From positions 62,001 to 126,000 of the forward strand of contig CAVVFO010000002.1 in NCBI GenBank assembly GCA_963747595.1: 64,000 bases of DNA, in the 5' to 3' direction. Each line of letters begins with the position of its first letter. The first letter of the stretch is position 1. Source of the DNA: Oleiagrimonas sp963747595. Lineage in GTDB: Bacteria; Pseudomonadota; Gammaproteobacteria; Xanthomonadales; Rhodanobacteraceae. Positions 35,255 to 44,230 of the stretch are shown here, piece by piece. The position numbers were made by a program, and so were the translations under genes. The notes beneath the pieces are model-generated. The model had not been told where the DNA came from. It did no database searches and saw nothing but the letters and a program-made list of their open reading frames with translations.

Positions 35255-35441
35255 GGCCGGAGCATCCTGGTGGCGTGTGTTCGAGGCGTCATTCTAGCGC
35301 GTCATATGACCGGGCTGCGACCGACGCGCGGGGTCCTTGGCTTCGGCGGCATGCGCATCACGCCGGGCACGATGGTCTGCGTGACCGTGGCATGCGCCAT
35401 TGCCTGCAATACGTTCTCACGTAGCCGTTGCAGGGCGTGGT

Positions 35442-36545
35442 TCAGGCCAGCTTGTTCATGAATGCACCGATGGCCGCGCCGTATTGCTCGATATCCACCA
35501 GAAACGCGTCGTGTCCCTGCGGGGAATCGAGCGGCACGAAGTCCACCTCGGCCCCGGCGGCTTCAAGACCAAAGGCAATCTGCTCCTGCTGTTCCAGCGG
35601 GAACAGGATGTCGGTATTTGCACCGACGACCAATGCCCGCTGCAGATGAATGCGTGCGAGACCATCCAGGACCTTTCCGTTGCCATATTCGGCGACGTCG
35701 AACCAGTCGCTGGCACGGGAAAGGTACAGGTAGCAGTTGGGATCGAAATGGTGCGTGAATTTGCGCGCGTGGGCTTCCAGATACGACTCGACCTGGAACT
35801 CGAACCCGAACGGATCATCCTCGCGCTCATCTGCATCCAGGCGAATGCGGGCGAAGCGGCCGTTCCACTCCATTGCCGAGCGATAGGTGATCACGCCCAG
35901 CTTGCGGGCAATGCTCATGCCGCGTTCGGGATAGTGCTCATCGCTGTAATTGCCTTCGTTCCATTCGCGATCCAGGCGGATCGCCTCGCGTTGCAGCGAG
36001 CGGATGGCGATGGCGAACGGTTGTGCCTGCGGCGCGGTGTTGACGCTGATGTGCGCGCGGGCACTGCCGGGATGCAGCAGCATGTAGCCCAGTGCGCCCA
36101 TGCCGCCCATGGAGCAGCCGACCAGGCAGGCCAGCTGCTCGATACCCAGGTGTTGTACCAGCGCATGTGCCGCGTTGGCGGCATCTTCCAGGGTCAGCTT
36201 GGGGAAATCCAGACGGTAGGGTTCGCCGGTGTCCGGATTGATCGATGCCGGACTGGTGGAGCCCTTGTCGCTGCCCAGAGGATTGATGCAGACGACGAAC
36301 CAGCGGTCGGTATCGATGGGCTTGCCGGGGCCGAGCATGCGCTCCCACCAGCCGTCGGACGGGTCGTCGGCATTGGATGCGGCATGTGCACTGGGCGACA
36401 GGCCGGTCATGATGGCGATGGCGTTGTCGCGCTCCGGCGAGAGTGTGCCCCATGTTTCATAGGCGACGTGCGCATCGCGCAGCGCGCCGCCGCGCTTCAT
36501 GGCGAACGGCGAGGGCAGCTGGAAATAGCGGCGTGCATCAGGCAT
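35442..36545 (-). CDS. metX: MetX-family acyltransferase (homoserine O-acetyl/succinyl- or serine O-succinyltransferase)
   Basis: The 367-residue alpha/beta-hydrolase has the nucleophile elbow GCSMGGMGAL and a late Asp/His pair (VGANTDILFP and GHDAF). MetX enzymes acylate homoserine for methionine synthesis. Where classical HAT has a Cys-x-Gly-Ser-Thr-Gly-Pro loop, this protein reads NPLGSDKGSTSPASINPDTG, so the Cys is absent. Xanthomonad relatives with this kind of change have been reported as serine O-succinyltransferases used for cysteine synthesis. The acyl donor and acceptor cannot be decided by reading. It lies between the thiol dioxygenase and the ccm operon, 77 bp from ccmI. Confidence 0.8.
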   Translation of the reverse strand: MPDARRYFQLPSPFAMKRGGALRDAHVAYETWGTLSPERDNAIAIMTGLSPSAHAASNADDPSDGWWERMLGPGKPIDTDRWFVVCINPLGSDKGSTSPASINPDTGEPYRLDFPKLTLEDAANAAHALVQHLGIEQLACLVGCSMGGMGALGYMLLHPGSARAHISVNTAPQAQPFAIAIRSLQREAIRLDREWNEGNYSDEHYPERGMSIARKLGVITYRSAMEWNGRFARIRLDADEREDDPFGFEFQVESYLEAHARKFTHHFDPNCYLYLSRASDWFDVAEYGNGKVLDGLARIHLQRALVVGANTDILFPLEQQEQIAFGLEAAGAEVDFVPLDSPQGHDAFLVDIEQYGAAIGAFMNKLA

Positions 36546-36622
36546 GTGCGTGGATTGCGCTCAGGCGGAAGCGGGAACTGTATACCGCGCCTGCGGCGGA
36601 CCCAAGCCGCGACGCGCGGGAG

Positions 36623-37705
36623 TCAGCGGATATGGTCGATGGTGATGTCCACGGGTTTCCCGCGGCCGACCTTGACCGGACCGCTGCTGCCTTCGAGGTC
36701 GCCTTTCTGCGGAACGGCCTGACCGCTGTGCGAGATGCGTGCGGTGACGATGACCCTCGGCGAGCTGGACAATGTCATGCCGGGCGCCATGCCCATGCCG
36801 TCGGTCAACGTGACATGCGTCGGCAGCGTGCCGGCCTTTTTCCTGATCACGGCCAGCGGCATGGGAGGACCCTGGGGCTTGCGGGCGTAGACGAACAGCG
36901 TGTCGCCGTCCTCGACCTTGCCCTCGAGCGTCGGCGCCACATGCACGTTGACGGCGAGTTGCGCACCGTGCGGTGTGGCGCTGCCGCCCTGATCCGGTCC
37001 GCTCTTGCCGCGATTGACGATGGCCTCGGCCTCGGCCTGGGTCTTGCCACGGGCGCGGGCGTTGGCCATGGCGATCTGCTGGTCGACGGCGGCGGAAACC
37101 TTGGTGCCCGGCTGCAACAGCGAGCGCAGGCGACGCCAGGTCAGCGCGGCATCGGCAAAATGCCCGGCCTGGTAGTCACTGATGCCCAGCAGCCACAGTG
37201 CACGCTGCGCCCGCGGCTCCTTGCTTACGGCTTTCTGCAGCAGGCGGCGTGCCTTGCCGGTAATCATGTGATCGGACCGGGCCATGGAGTCGGCTTGGGC
37301 CCAGGCCACCATGACATCAGGGTTGTGCGGCGCCAGCTTCAGCGCATGGCCATACGCCTCGAGCGCATCCGAAGGCTGCTTCATCATGCTGTAGGATTGC
37401 CCTAGCAGCATCCAGCCGCGCAGGTCGTCCGGGTGTTTTGCCAGCCGCGTGCGGATCTTGGCGATCGCCTGGTCCACCGTGATCTGCGGTGGCTGGCGCA
37501 GCATCGGGTTGAGGCCCCCGAGGTTGCCGACATGGGTATACAGGCCGATCGCACCTAGCGGAATGATCAGCGCCGCGGCCAGGGCGATGACGAACGCCGA
37601 GCGTGGTCGACCATTGCGGCGGCCATGGCGGATCAACGGCACGATGACCAGAGTCACGGCAAAAAGGACCATGACGGCGGCGATTGCTACAAAGGCAAAG
37701 GTCAT
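36623..37705 (-). CDS. ccmI: Cytochrome c maturation protein CcmI (TPR apocytochrome chaperone)
   Basis: The 360-residue protein has two N-terminal membrane helices (VAIAAVMVLFAVTLVIVPLI and the helix from about residue 36) followed by a periplasmic TPR domain, seen as GWMLLGQSYSMMKQPSDALE and the following repeat. A C-terminal beta-rich region ends DITIDHIR. CcmI holds apocytochrome c for the heme lyase. It is the last gene of the ccm run, 45 bp after ccmH. Confidence 0.86.
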   Translation of the reverse strand: MTFAFVAIAAVMVLFAVTLVIVPLIRHGRRNGRPRSAFVIALAAALIIPLGAIGLYTHVGNLGGLNPMLRQPPQITVDQAIAKIRTRLAKHPDDLRGWMLLGQSYSMMKQPSDALEAYGHALKLAPHNPDVMVAWAQADSMARSDHMITGKARRLLQKAVSKEPRAQRALWLLGISDYQAGHFADAALTWRRLRSLLQPGTKVSAAVDQQIAMANARARGKTQAEAEAIVNRGKSGPDQGGSATPHGAQLAVNVHVAPTLEGKVEDGDTLFVYARKPQGPPMPLAVIRKKAGTLPTHVTLTDGMGMAPGMTLSSSPRVIVTARISHSGQAVPQKGDLEGSSGPVKVGRGKPVDITIDHIR

Positions 37706-37750
37706 CGGGCGCGATCTGTCGTCTGCGAAGGTGAAGAAACAGTCATGGCG

Positions 37751-38194
37751 TTACCAGTCCTCGGGGCCGTCGGGCGGTGGCGGCGGCATGCTCACGGCAG
37801 CGGCCGCACGGCGGCGTACAAAGACGGCCATGCCGATGCCGCCCAGGATCAGCAGGCCGGCGGGGCCGAACCACAGCAGCCATGTCGAAGGTTTCAGCGG
37901 CGGGTTGTAGAGCACGTAGTCCGAATACCGCTCGACCAGGTACTGCTTGATCTGCGCGTTGCTCTTGCCCGCCTGCATCATGCGGAAGATCTTGTGGCGC
38001 AGCTGCACCGCCAGTTCGGCATTGGAATCGGCCAGGTCCTCATCCTGACAGACCAGACAGCGCAATTCGCCGGTAAGCTTCTGGAAGCGCAATTCCTGCG
38101 CGCGATCCTTGAACGGCAGCGGATCGATGGCATGCGCCGGGCGCAGCATGCCCAGCGCCAGCACCGCGATCATGGCGATCAGCAGATATTTCAT
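37751..38194 (-). CDS. ccmH: Cytochrome c maturation protein CcmH (thiol reductant)
   Basis: The 147-residue protein has a signal peptide, the redox motif LRCLVCQ with both cysteines, and a transmembrane helix (TWLLWFGPAGLLILGGIGMA) near the C-terminus. CcmH reduces apocytochrome CXXCH thiols before heme attachment. Only the short CcmH form is present; the TPR part is separate as CcmI. Its ATG overlaps the ccmG stop (ATGA). Confidence 0.93.
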   Translation of the reverse strand: MKYLLIAMIAVLALGMLRPAHAIDPLPFKDRAQELRFQKLTGELRCLVCQDEDLADSNAELAVQLRHKIFRMMQAGKSNAQIKQYLVERYSDYVLYNPPLKPSTWLLWFGPAGLLILGGIGMAVFVRRRAAAAVSMPPPPPDGPEDW

Positions 38195-38742
38195 TGCGCC
38201 TCCTGCCTGGCCCTGGCGATGGCGGGTTTCAGTTCGTCGTGGATGACCTCGGGCGTGATCGGTCCGATGTGCTTGTAGCGGATGATGCCGTGTGCGTCGA
38301 CGAGGAAGGTTTCCGGTGCGCCGTAGACGCCGAAATCCAGCGCGGTGGCACCGCTGCGGTCGGTGACCACCATGGCGTACGGATTGCCGTGTTTGGCCAG
38401 CCAAGCTTGGGCGTCGTCCGGCTTGTCCTTGTAGTCGTAGCCCACCAGCGGCACGCCCAGTTGCTGGCCATCGGCCATCAGTACCGGATGCTCCTGCCCG
38501 CAGGCAAAGCACCAGCTGGCAAACACGTTGAGCAGGTACGGCTTGCCCAGCATCTTGGCCTTGGTCAGGCGGCTGGACGGGTCATACAGGAACGGCAGGT
38601 TGTAACTGGGCGCAGCCTTGCCGATCAGTGGCGAAGGCACATAGTTCTGCGTGTGTCGCGTGTTCCACCAGATGCCGAAACCGAACAGCAGCACCACCAG
38701 CACGAACGCAATCAGCGGCAGCATGCGTCCCAGACGGTTCAT
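38191..38742 (-). CDS. ccmG: Thiol:disulfide interchange protein CcmG/DsbE
   Basis: The 183-residue membrane-anchored thioredoxin-fold protein has an N-terminal helix (MLPLIAFVLVVLLFGFGIW) and the active site ASWCFACGQEHP (CxxC). A cis-Pro segment, GVYGAPETFLVD, follows. It keeps apocytochrome thiols reduced in the periplasm. Overlaps of 4 bp with both ccmF and ccmH show translational coupling. Confidence 0.93.
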   Translation of the reverse strand: MNRLGRMLPLIAFVLVVLLFGFGIWWNTRHTQNYVPSPLIGKAAPSYNLPFLYDPSSRLTKAKMLGKPYLLNVFASWCFACGQEHPVLMADGQQLGVPLVGYDYKDKPDDAQAWLAKHGNPYAMVVTDRSGATALDFGVYGAPETFLVDAHGIIRYKHIGPITPEVIHDELKPAIARARQEAQ

Positions 38743-40712
38743 GCCGGCGTGTCCCCGGCGGCCGCCATGCCGCCTCCGGTTCCGCCATCACGCCGCCGGG
38801 TTCGGAAGCGGCGATCGGAGGCGGCCAGGAATCCGCCCAGCATCATCAGCACGCCGCCGGCCCAGATCCAGCGCACGAACGGTTTGTCGTAGACCCGCAG
38901 CGACCAGGCACCATGGTCCAGCGGCTTGCCCAGCGCGACGTACAGATCGCGCATGATGCCCGCGTTCACGGCGGCATCGGTCTGGATCTGGCCGCCGGGG
39001 TAGGTGCGTTTCTGCGGATGCATGACGGCGATTTTCCCATGATCGTCGAGCACGGTGACGGTGCCCTGCTGGGCGGTCCAGTTGGGCCCCCTGGCGGCTT
39101 CCACGCCCTCGAAACGCACTCGATAGCCGCCGATGGCGATGCTTTGTCCCGGTGCCATGCGAACATCGCGCTCCACGCTAAGGGCCGTGGTCAGCAGGGC
39201 GCCGGACATGAAGATGGCCACGCCCAGATGCGCCAGCAGCATGCCGCCCATTTCGGCCGGATAGCGCATGCCCCGCGGTGCCTCGCGCCAGCGCTTGAGC
39301 AGGTACATGCTGACACCCCGCACCACATAGGCCGCGGCCACGAAGCCCAGGATCAGGCGCACGTGATCCACCGCGCGATGCCACAGCAATGCGGTTCCTG
39401 CGCCACCGACGAGCAGCGCGAAGATGGCGCAATGCCAGAACACGCGGCGCAGCTCGCGCATGTCGGCGCGGCCCCAGCGTGCGAACGGGCCGAACGGCAT
39501 GAGGAAGATCGCCGGGGCCAGCAGCGCGATGAACAATGTGCCGAAATAGGGCGGCCCCACCGAAATCCGCCCCCAGCCGAACGCATCGCCGATCAGCGGA
39601 AACAGAGTGCCCAGCAGCACCATCGCCGCCGACACCGTCAGCAGCAGGTTGCCGATCAGCACCATGGTTTCGCGCGACAACCCGGCAAAGGCACGGCCGC
39701 TGACCACCTTGGGCGCGCGCAGCGCATACAGCAACAGCGAGCCGCCGACCACGATGGCCAGGAAGATCAGGATGAAGATGCCGCGGCGTGGATCGGCGGC
39801 AAAGGCATGCACGCTGGTCAACAGGCCGGAGCGCACCAGGAACGTCCCCAGCAGCGACAGCGAGAAGGCAAAGATCGAGAGCAGCACGGTCCAGGCGCTC
39901 AAGCTACCGCGCTTCTCCGTGATCGCCTGCGCGTGGATCAGCGCCGCACCCACCAGCCACGGCATGAAAGAGGCGTTCTCCACCGGATCCCAGAACCACC
40001 AGCCACCCCAGCCCAGCTCGGCATACGCCCACCAGCTGCCGGCAACGATGCCCAGCGACAGGAAACCCCAGGCAAGGTTGGTCCACGGGCGTGCCCAGCG
40101 CACCCACTGCTTTTCGATGCTGCCGCCCAGCAGCGCGGCAATGGAAAAGGCGAACGCTACCGAGAACCCGACGTAGCCCATGTACAGCACCGGCGGGTGG
40201 AAGGTCATCCCCGGATCCTGCAGCACCGGATTGAGATCCGCGCCGTTGGCCGGTGCCGGCAGCAGGCGCGCGAACGGATCGGAGGTCAGCACCGTGAACA
40301 GCAGGAAGCCCACACTGATCAGTCCCAGCACGCCCAGCACGCGCGCCGCAAAGGCCTCCGGCAGCTGCCGGCTGAAGGCGGCCAGTGCCACCGTCCACAG
40401 GTTGAGGATCAGGATCCACAGCAGCAGCGATCCCTCATGCGCCCCCCACACCGCGGCGATGCGGTAATACCAGGGCAGGCTGAGGTTGGAGTTGTCCGCC
40501 ACGTAGGCCACGGAAAAGTCGTGCACCAGAAAGCCGTACGCCAGGATCACGAACGCGCCCAGCACGAAAACGGCCTGGCCCACCACGGCCGGTCGGGCCA
40601 CCGCCATCAGAGGACGGCTGCCGCGCCACGCGCCGGCCAGAGGCAGTACCGCCTGCGCGGTGGCCAGCAGCAGGGCCAGGATCAGGCAGATTTGTCCGAG
40701 TTCGGGTATCAC
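38739..40712 (-). CDS. ccmF: Heme lyase subunit CcmF
   Basis: The 657-residue polytopic membrane protein has the heme-handling WWD block WGGWWFWDPVENASFMPWL and many hydrophobic helices. CcmF with CcmH and CcmI attaches heme covalently to CXXCH motifs. The start is GTG at 40712, immediately after the ccmE stop (TGAGTG) with no spacer. Confidence 0.95.
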   Translation of the reverse strand: MIPELGQICLILALLLATAQAVLPLAGAWRGSRPLMAVARPAVVGQAVFVLGAFVILAYGFLVHDFSVAYVADNSNLSLPWYYRIAAVWGAHEGSLLLWILILNLWTVALAAFSRQLPEAFAARVLGVLGLISVGFLLFTVLTSDPFARLLPAPANGADLNPVLQDPGMTFHPPVLYMGYVGFSVAFAFSIAALLGGSIEKQWVRWARPWTNLAWGFLSLGIVAGSWWAYAELGWGGWWFWDPVENASFMPWLVGAALIHAQAITEKRGSLSAWTVLLSIFAFSLSLLGTFLVRSGLLTSVHAFAADPRRGIFILIFLAIVVGGSLLLYALRAPKVVSGRAFAGLSRETMVLIGNLLLTVSAAMVLLGTLFPLIGDAFGWGRISVGPPYFGTLFIALLAPAIFLMPFGPFARWGRADMRELRRVFWHCAIFALLVGGAGTALLWHRAVDHVRLILGFVAAAYVVRGVSMYLLKRWREAPRGMRYPAEMGGMLLAHLGVAIFMSGALLTTALSVERDVRMAPGQSIAIGGYRVRFEGVEAARGPNWTAQQGTVTVLDDHGKIAVMHPQKRTYPGGQIQTDAAVNAGIMRDLYVALGKPLDHGAWSLRVYDKPFVRWIWAGGVLMMLGGFLAASDRRFRTRRRDGGTGGGMAAAGDTPA

Positions 40713-41192
40713 TCACTTCCCCTGCGTTTGTTGCACCTGACGATGTCCGCTTTCCTTGGCGCGACCGGCCTCCCTGGCCTTCTTGATGGCATCGGCCACT
40801 TCCGGCGGCATGTAGGTCGAATCATGTTTGGCCAGCACCGTGCTGGCCTCGAAATGGCCATGATCCATGTGGCCGGTGGTGATCACGCTCTGGCCGACGC
40901 GAAACAGGTCCGGCAGGATGCCCTTGTAGATCACCGGCATGTCGTGAAAGCGGTCGGTGACGATGAAGGTGACCTTCAGCGAATCCGGGTCGTGATGCAC
41001 ACTGTGTTTCTTGACCACGCCGCCCAGGCGGAAGCGGGCGTGCACCGGCGCCTTGCCGGCCATCACTTCGCTGGGCGAATACAGATAAGTGATGTTCTTC
41101 TGCAACGCAAACACGCTCAGGCCCACCGCCACCACTACGGCGGCGAGGATCAGCGAGACCACGATCAGCCTGCGTTTGCGCTTGGGGTTCAT
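40713..41192 (-). CDS. ccmE: Heme chaperone CcmE
   Basis: The 159-residue protein has an N-terminal anchor (RRLIVVSLILAAVVVAVGL), an OB-fold periplasmic domain and the heme-binding motif LAKHDSTYMPPE, whose His forms the covalent bond to heme and whose Tyr is the axial ligand. It is preceded by ccmD with a 30-bp gap. Confidence 0.95.
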   Translation of the reverse strand: MNPKRKRRLIVVSLILAAVVVAVGLSVFALQKNITYLYSPSEVMAGKAPVHARFRLGGVVKKHSVHHDPDSLKVTFIVTDRFHDMPVIYKGILPDLFRVGQSVITTGHMDHGHFEASTVLAKHDSTYMPPEVADAIKKAREAGRAKESGHRQVQQTQGK

Positions 41193-41222
41193 GGTGCGAG
41201 CGGATTCATGAAGTAGTGAGAC

Positions 41223-41456
41223 TCATTTGCCGGGAACGGGTTCAGTCCGCGGTGCGGATGGAGGCGTACTGGTGGCATCGCTGCGTACCTTGCGTGCCGC
41301 CTGACGCTGCATGCGAGCGCGCAACTCGCGCACGAGTCGCCGGCGGCGCAGACGCGGTGCGGCCAGGTCGGCAGCCAGTACGATGAAGAAAATGGCGTAC
41401 GAGGGCCACACGTAGATGGCGAAACCGCCCATGGTGAGGAATTCGTGCAGGCTCAT
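41223..41456 (-). CDS. ccmD: Heme exporter protein CcmD
   Basis: This small 77-residue protein has one membrane helix in the region YVWPSYAIFFIVLAADL, the standard CcmD pattern, followed by an Arg-rich cytoplasmic stretch (RLRRRRLVRELRARMQRQ). It releases holo-CcmE from CcmC. Its start overlaps the ccmC stop by 4 bp. It is a little longer at the C-terminus than the E. coli protein. Confidence 0.88.
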   Translation of the reverse strand: MSLHEFLTMGGFAIYVWPSYAIFFIVLAADLAAPRLRRRRLVRELRARMQRQAARKVRSDATSTPPSAPRTEPVPGK

Positions 41457-42205
41457 GAGGATTCCGCCATGACCAGCTTGCGGACCCAGTCCTTGCCGCT
41501 CTCCAGCGACAGCAGATCCACGCGGACGCGCCCGAACAGGCTGGCCGCGTAGTACAGCTTGGTGGCCACGATCATCACCAGCATCGGCCACAGCATGCTC
41601 ATGGACATGTGCGACTGGCCGAACAGATTCACCGTGGCGCCCTGGTGCAGCGTGTTCCACCACTTCACCGAATACACCACGATCGGCAGGTTGACCGCGC
41701 CCACCATGGCCAGGAACCCGGCGGTGCGCGCGCCTTGCCGGCGGTCCTCGAACGCGTGATACAAGCCGATCACGCCAAGATACAGAAACAACAGCACCAG
41801 CTCCGATGTGAGCCGTGCGTCCCAAGTCCACCACGTGCCCCACATCGGCTTGCCCCACAGCGAGCCGGTGCACAGCGTGATGAAGGTGAAGCCCGCGCCG
41901 ATCGGCGCCGACTGCATGGCGACGACCTCGGCAATCTTGGTGCGCCAGACCACCGCCACGAAGGACGCGACGGCCATCACTCCGTAGATGAACAGGCTCA
42001 TCCAGGCGCTGGGTGCGTGGATGAAGATGATGCGGTAGGCATCGCCTTGCTGATAGTCCGGTGGTACCAGCACCAGCCCGGCAAAAAGGCCCACCGCGCC
42101 GGTCAGCAGAGCAATTGCCAGACACCATGGACGCAGCACGCCGGCAAAACGATAGAACGAGGGCGGCGAGCCCAGCTTGTGATACCAGTAGACGATCTTG
42201 TTCAT
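41453..42205 (-). CDS. ccmC: Heme exporter/transporter protein CcmC
   Basis: The 250-residue protein has six hydrophobic helices, the tryptophan-rich WWD motif WGTWWTWDARLTSEL and conserved His in HAPSAWMS. CcmC loads heme onto CcmE. Its start overlaps the ccmB stop (ATGA at 42202-42205) and its stop overlaps ccmD. Confidence 0.94.
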   Translation of the reverse strand: MNKIVYWYHKLGSPPSFYRFAGVLRPWCLAIALLTGAVGLFAGLVLVPPDYQQGDAYRIIFIHAPSAWMSLFIYGVMAVASFVAVVWRTKIAEVVAMQSAPIGAGFTFITLCTGSLWGKPMWGTWWTWDARLTSELVLLFLYLGVIGLYHAFEDRRQGARTAGFLAMVGAVNLPIVVYSVKWWNTLHQGATVNLFGQSHMSMSMLWPMLVMIVATKLYYAASLFGRVRVDLLSLESGKDWVRKLVMAESS

Positions 42206-42888
42206 GCGTCGAGTGCAATTCGTAGGGCCGCGGCGCAGGCCAGCGGCGCCAGCACCAGGGCCAGCGCGAGCGCGGCTCCGAGCCAGGCGATGGGAGCGAT
42301 CCACGGCAGATGCTGTTGCGCGGCGGACACCGCGCCAGAGGCGAAGATCACCACCGGTACGCACAAGGGAAGCAGCATCAACGCCAGCAGCATACCAGAG
42401 CGCCGCGTGCCGGCGGTCAACGCCACCAGGATGCCGCCCAGAAGGCTGAGCAGTGGTGTGGCCAGAAGCAGGGCAAGCAGCAGCACGCGCAGCGCGATCC
42501 AGGGCAGGTGCAGCATGCCGGCCAGAAGCGGCGTGACCACGATCAGCGGCAGCGCCGTGGTCAGCCAGTGTGCCAGCATTTTCACTGCCAGCATCAGCGG
42601 CAGCGGTTGCGGTGCCAGGATCAATTGCTCCAGCGAGCCGTCTTCCAGGTCCGGGCGGAACAAGGCATCCAGCGCCAGCAGCATGGCCAGCAGCACCGTG
42701 ACCAGAATCACGCCGCCGGCGATGCGCTCGAGCAAGGCGGCATCCGGCCCCAGGGCAAACGGGAACAGGGTGCCGACGATGATCGCGTACAGCACCGGCA
42801 ACGCCATGTCGCCGCGGCGACGCCAGGCGAGGGTGAGGTCGCGTCGCAGCAGGGCGGCGCAAGCGGCGCGGGTAGTGCCGGGAGTCAT
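42202..42888 (-). CDS. ccmB: Heme exporter permease CcmB
   Basis: The 228-residue six-helix membrane protein starts RAACAALLRRDLTLAWRRRG and contains FRPDLEDGSLEQLIL, both typical of CcmB. It is the membrane partner of the CcmA ATPase. It is translationally coupled to ccmA and ccmC by 4-bp overlaps. Confidence 0.93.
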   Translation of the reverse strand: MTPGTTRAACAALLRRDLTLAWRRRGDMALPVLYAIIVGTLFPFALGPDAALLERIAGGVILVTVLLAMLLALDALFRPDLEDGSLEQLILAPQPLPLMLAVKMLAHWLTTALPLIVVTPLLAGMLHLPWIALRVLLLALLLATPLLSLLGGILVALTAGTRRSGMLLALMLLPLCVPVVIFASGAVSAAQQHLPWIAPIAWLGAALALALVLAPLACAAALRIALDA

Positions 42889-43529
42889 GCGGTCAACGCG
42901 ATGCGGCGCGGCGTGCCACGCAGGAAATCCACGGCGCCGTGACTGGTCACCAATGCCGCGCCGCCGCCGTGCGCGTGACGCTCGATCAAGCGGTTGACCA
43001 GGACAATGCCCTCGCGGTCCAGGTTGGCGAAGGGCTCGTCCAGCAGCCATAGCGCACACGGCAGCAGCAGCAGCCGCGCCAGTGCCACGCGTTTCTTCTG
43101 CCCGGCGGACAGGCGCCTGACCGGCTCGTGTTCGAACCCGAGCAGGCCCACGCCAGCCAGCGCCGTGGGCGGAGCCATGCCGCGGCGACGGCCGTACAGA
43201 CCTTCGGCGATATGCAGATTTTCCAGCGTGGTGAGATCGTGCTTGAGGCCCAGCTGATGTCCCAGGAAGACGATTTCGCCCGCCGCGCGCTCCAGCGTCA
43301 GCGGCGCGTCGTACAGCAGCACGCGGCCGGCATCGTGGTGCAGCAGGCCGGTGAGCACGCGCAGCAGCGTGGTCTTGCCGCTGCCGTTGTCGCCTTCGAT
43401 CAGGGCCACTTCGCCCGCTTGCAGGTGAAAGTCCACGGGACCGAACACCGGTTCGTCCTGACGCAGGAAGGTCAGGCCCTCGGCTTGCAGCAGGGCGCGG
43501 GCGGCATCGGTCACGATGAGACGACTCAA
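42885..43529 (-). CDS. ccmA: Cytochrome c biogenesis ATP-binding export protein CcmA
   Basis: The 214-residue ABC ATPase has Walker A GDNGSGKTT, signature LSAGQKKRVALARL, and Walker B ALWLLDEPFANLD. CcmA hydrolyses ATP to release holo-CcmE from the CcmC complex. It is the first gene of the ccmABCDEFGHI operon. About 250 bp without a gene lie upstream of it, where the promoter should be; I did not identify a specific promoter motif. Confidence 0.94.
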   Translation of the reverse strand: MSRLIVTDAARALLQAEGLTFLRQDEPVFGPVDFHLQAGEVALIEGDNGSGKTTLLRVLTGLLHHDAGRVLLYDAPLTLERAAGEIVFLGHQLGLKHDLTTLENLHIAEGLYGRRRGMAPPTALAGVGLLGFEHEPVRRLSAGQKKRVALARLLLLPCALWLLDEPFANLDREGIVLVNRLIERHAHGGGAALVTSHGAVDFLRGTPRRIALTA

Positions 43530-43778
43530 CTATCAAACATGCATTTTCCCAGCCACATCACGCGGTGTCCATGCGGCCGTGCGTCGCGGCAGGGATCGGG
43601 TTCCGCTCGCACACGGCGGATCGGGGAACGCTGTGGCGGATCGGCCTGCCTGCGGGACGCCATCCATGCGCCCGAATGGCTTGCCCGGCGTCTACGGCAA
43701 CCCGGCGGCTCCCGTCGCGCCGCTCCTCAAGGTCTGCCAAAAGGATGTTCTTCAAGCAGACCTCCGGATTGATCCGTC

Positions 43779-44213
43779 TCACGGCGGTGACGCGGATCGG
43801 TGTGTGCGCAACCGGGCGCGACTGGCGCCGCAGCCAACGACGGCGGCATGCTGCTGGAAGCGTTCGATCAGACCGTCCAGCGGAACTGTATCCAGGCCCA
43901 TGACGAACAGGCTGGGCTCGCGCCACCCGCTGCGGCCCACGCCGCAAGCGGCATGGATGGCGCGCACGCAGGGCAGGTTTTGCAGGGCGTGCAGCAGTTG
44001 TCGTTGCTTCTCGCGGTTGGTCTGGCGGTCGGTGGCTGTCGACAGCGGATTGCATGCAGTGAGGAATGCCCAGGGCATGTCGGACGGTACCAGCGGCCGC
44101 AGTGCCGCGGGCAGCGGTTCGCCGACGCGTATCGTCGCGTACCCGCCCGTACCCAGGCGCACGCGATATTCGGTGTCACGATAGGCTGCGAGCAAGGACG
44201 CCGGGATGTGCAT
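43779..44213 (-). CDS. DUF3293 family protein
   Basis: The 144-residue protein matches the DUF3293 pattern: AFLTACNPLS near residue 50, an acidic/polar middle (REKQRQLLHALQ), then GVGRSGWREPSLFVMGL and RFQQHAAVVGC. No function is known. It starts at an ATG with an excellent ribosome-binding site (GGGGAGGAG), 17 bp after the kmo stop, so it is likely co-transcribed with kmo. Confidence 0.82.
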   Translation of the reverse strand: MHIPASLLAAYRDTEYRVRLGTGGYATIRVGEPLPAALRPLVPSDMPWAFLTACNPLSTATDRQTNREKQRQLLHALQNLPCVRAIHAACGVGRSGWREPSLFVMGLDTVPLDGLIERFQQHAAVVGCGASRARLRTHRSASPP

Positions 44214-44230
44214 GCCGCTCCTCCCCGGTC

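Noticed and set aside
38628..41216. 862-codon plus-strand frame opposite ccmE, ccmF and ccmG
   Set aside because: It is antisense to well-supported ccm genes and its His/Gln/Arg-rich content is the usual shadow of high-GC coding sequence.
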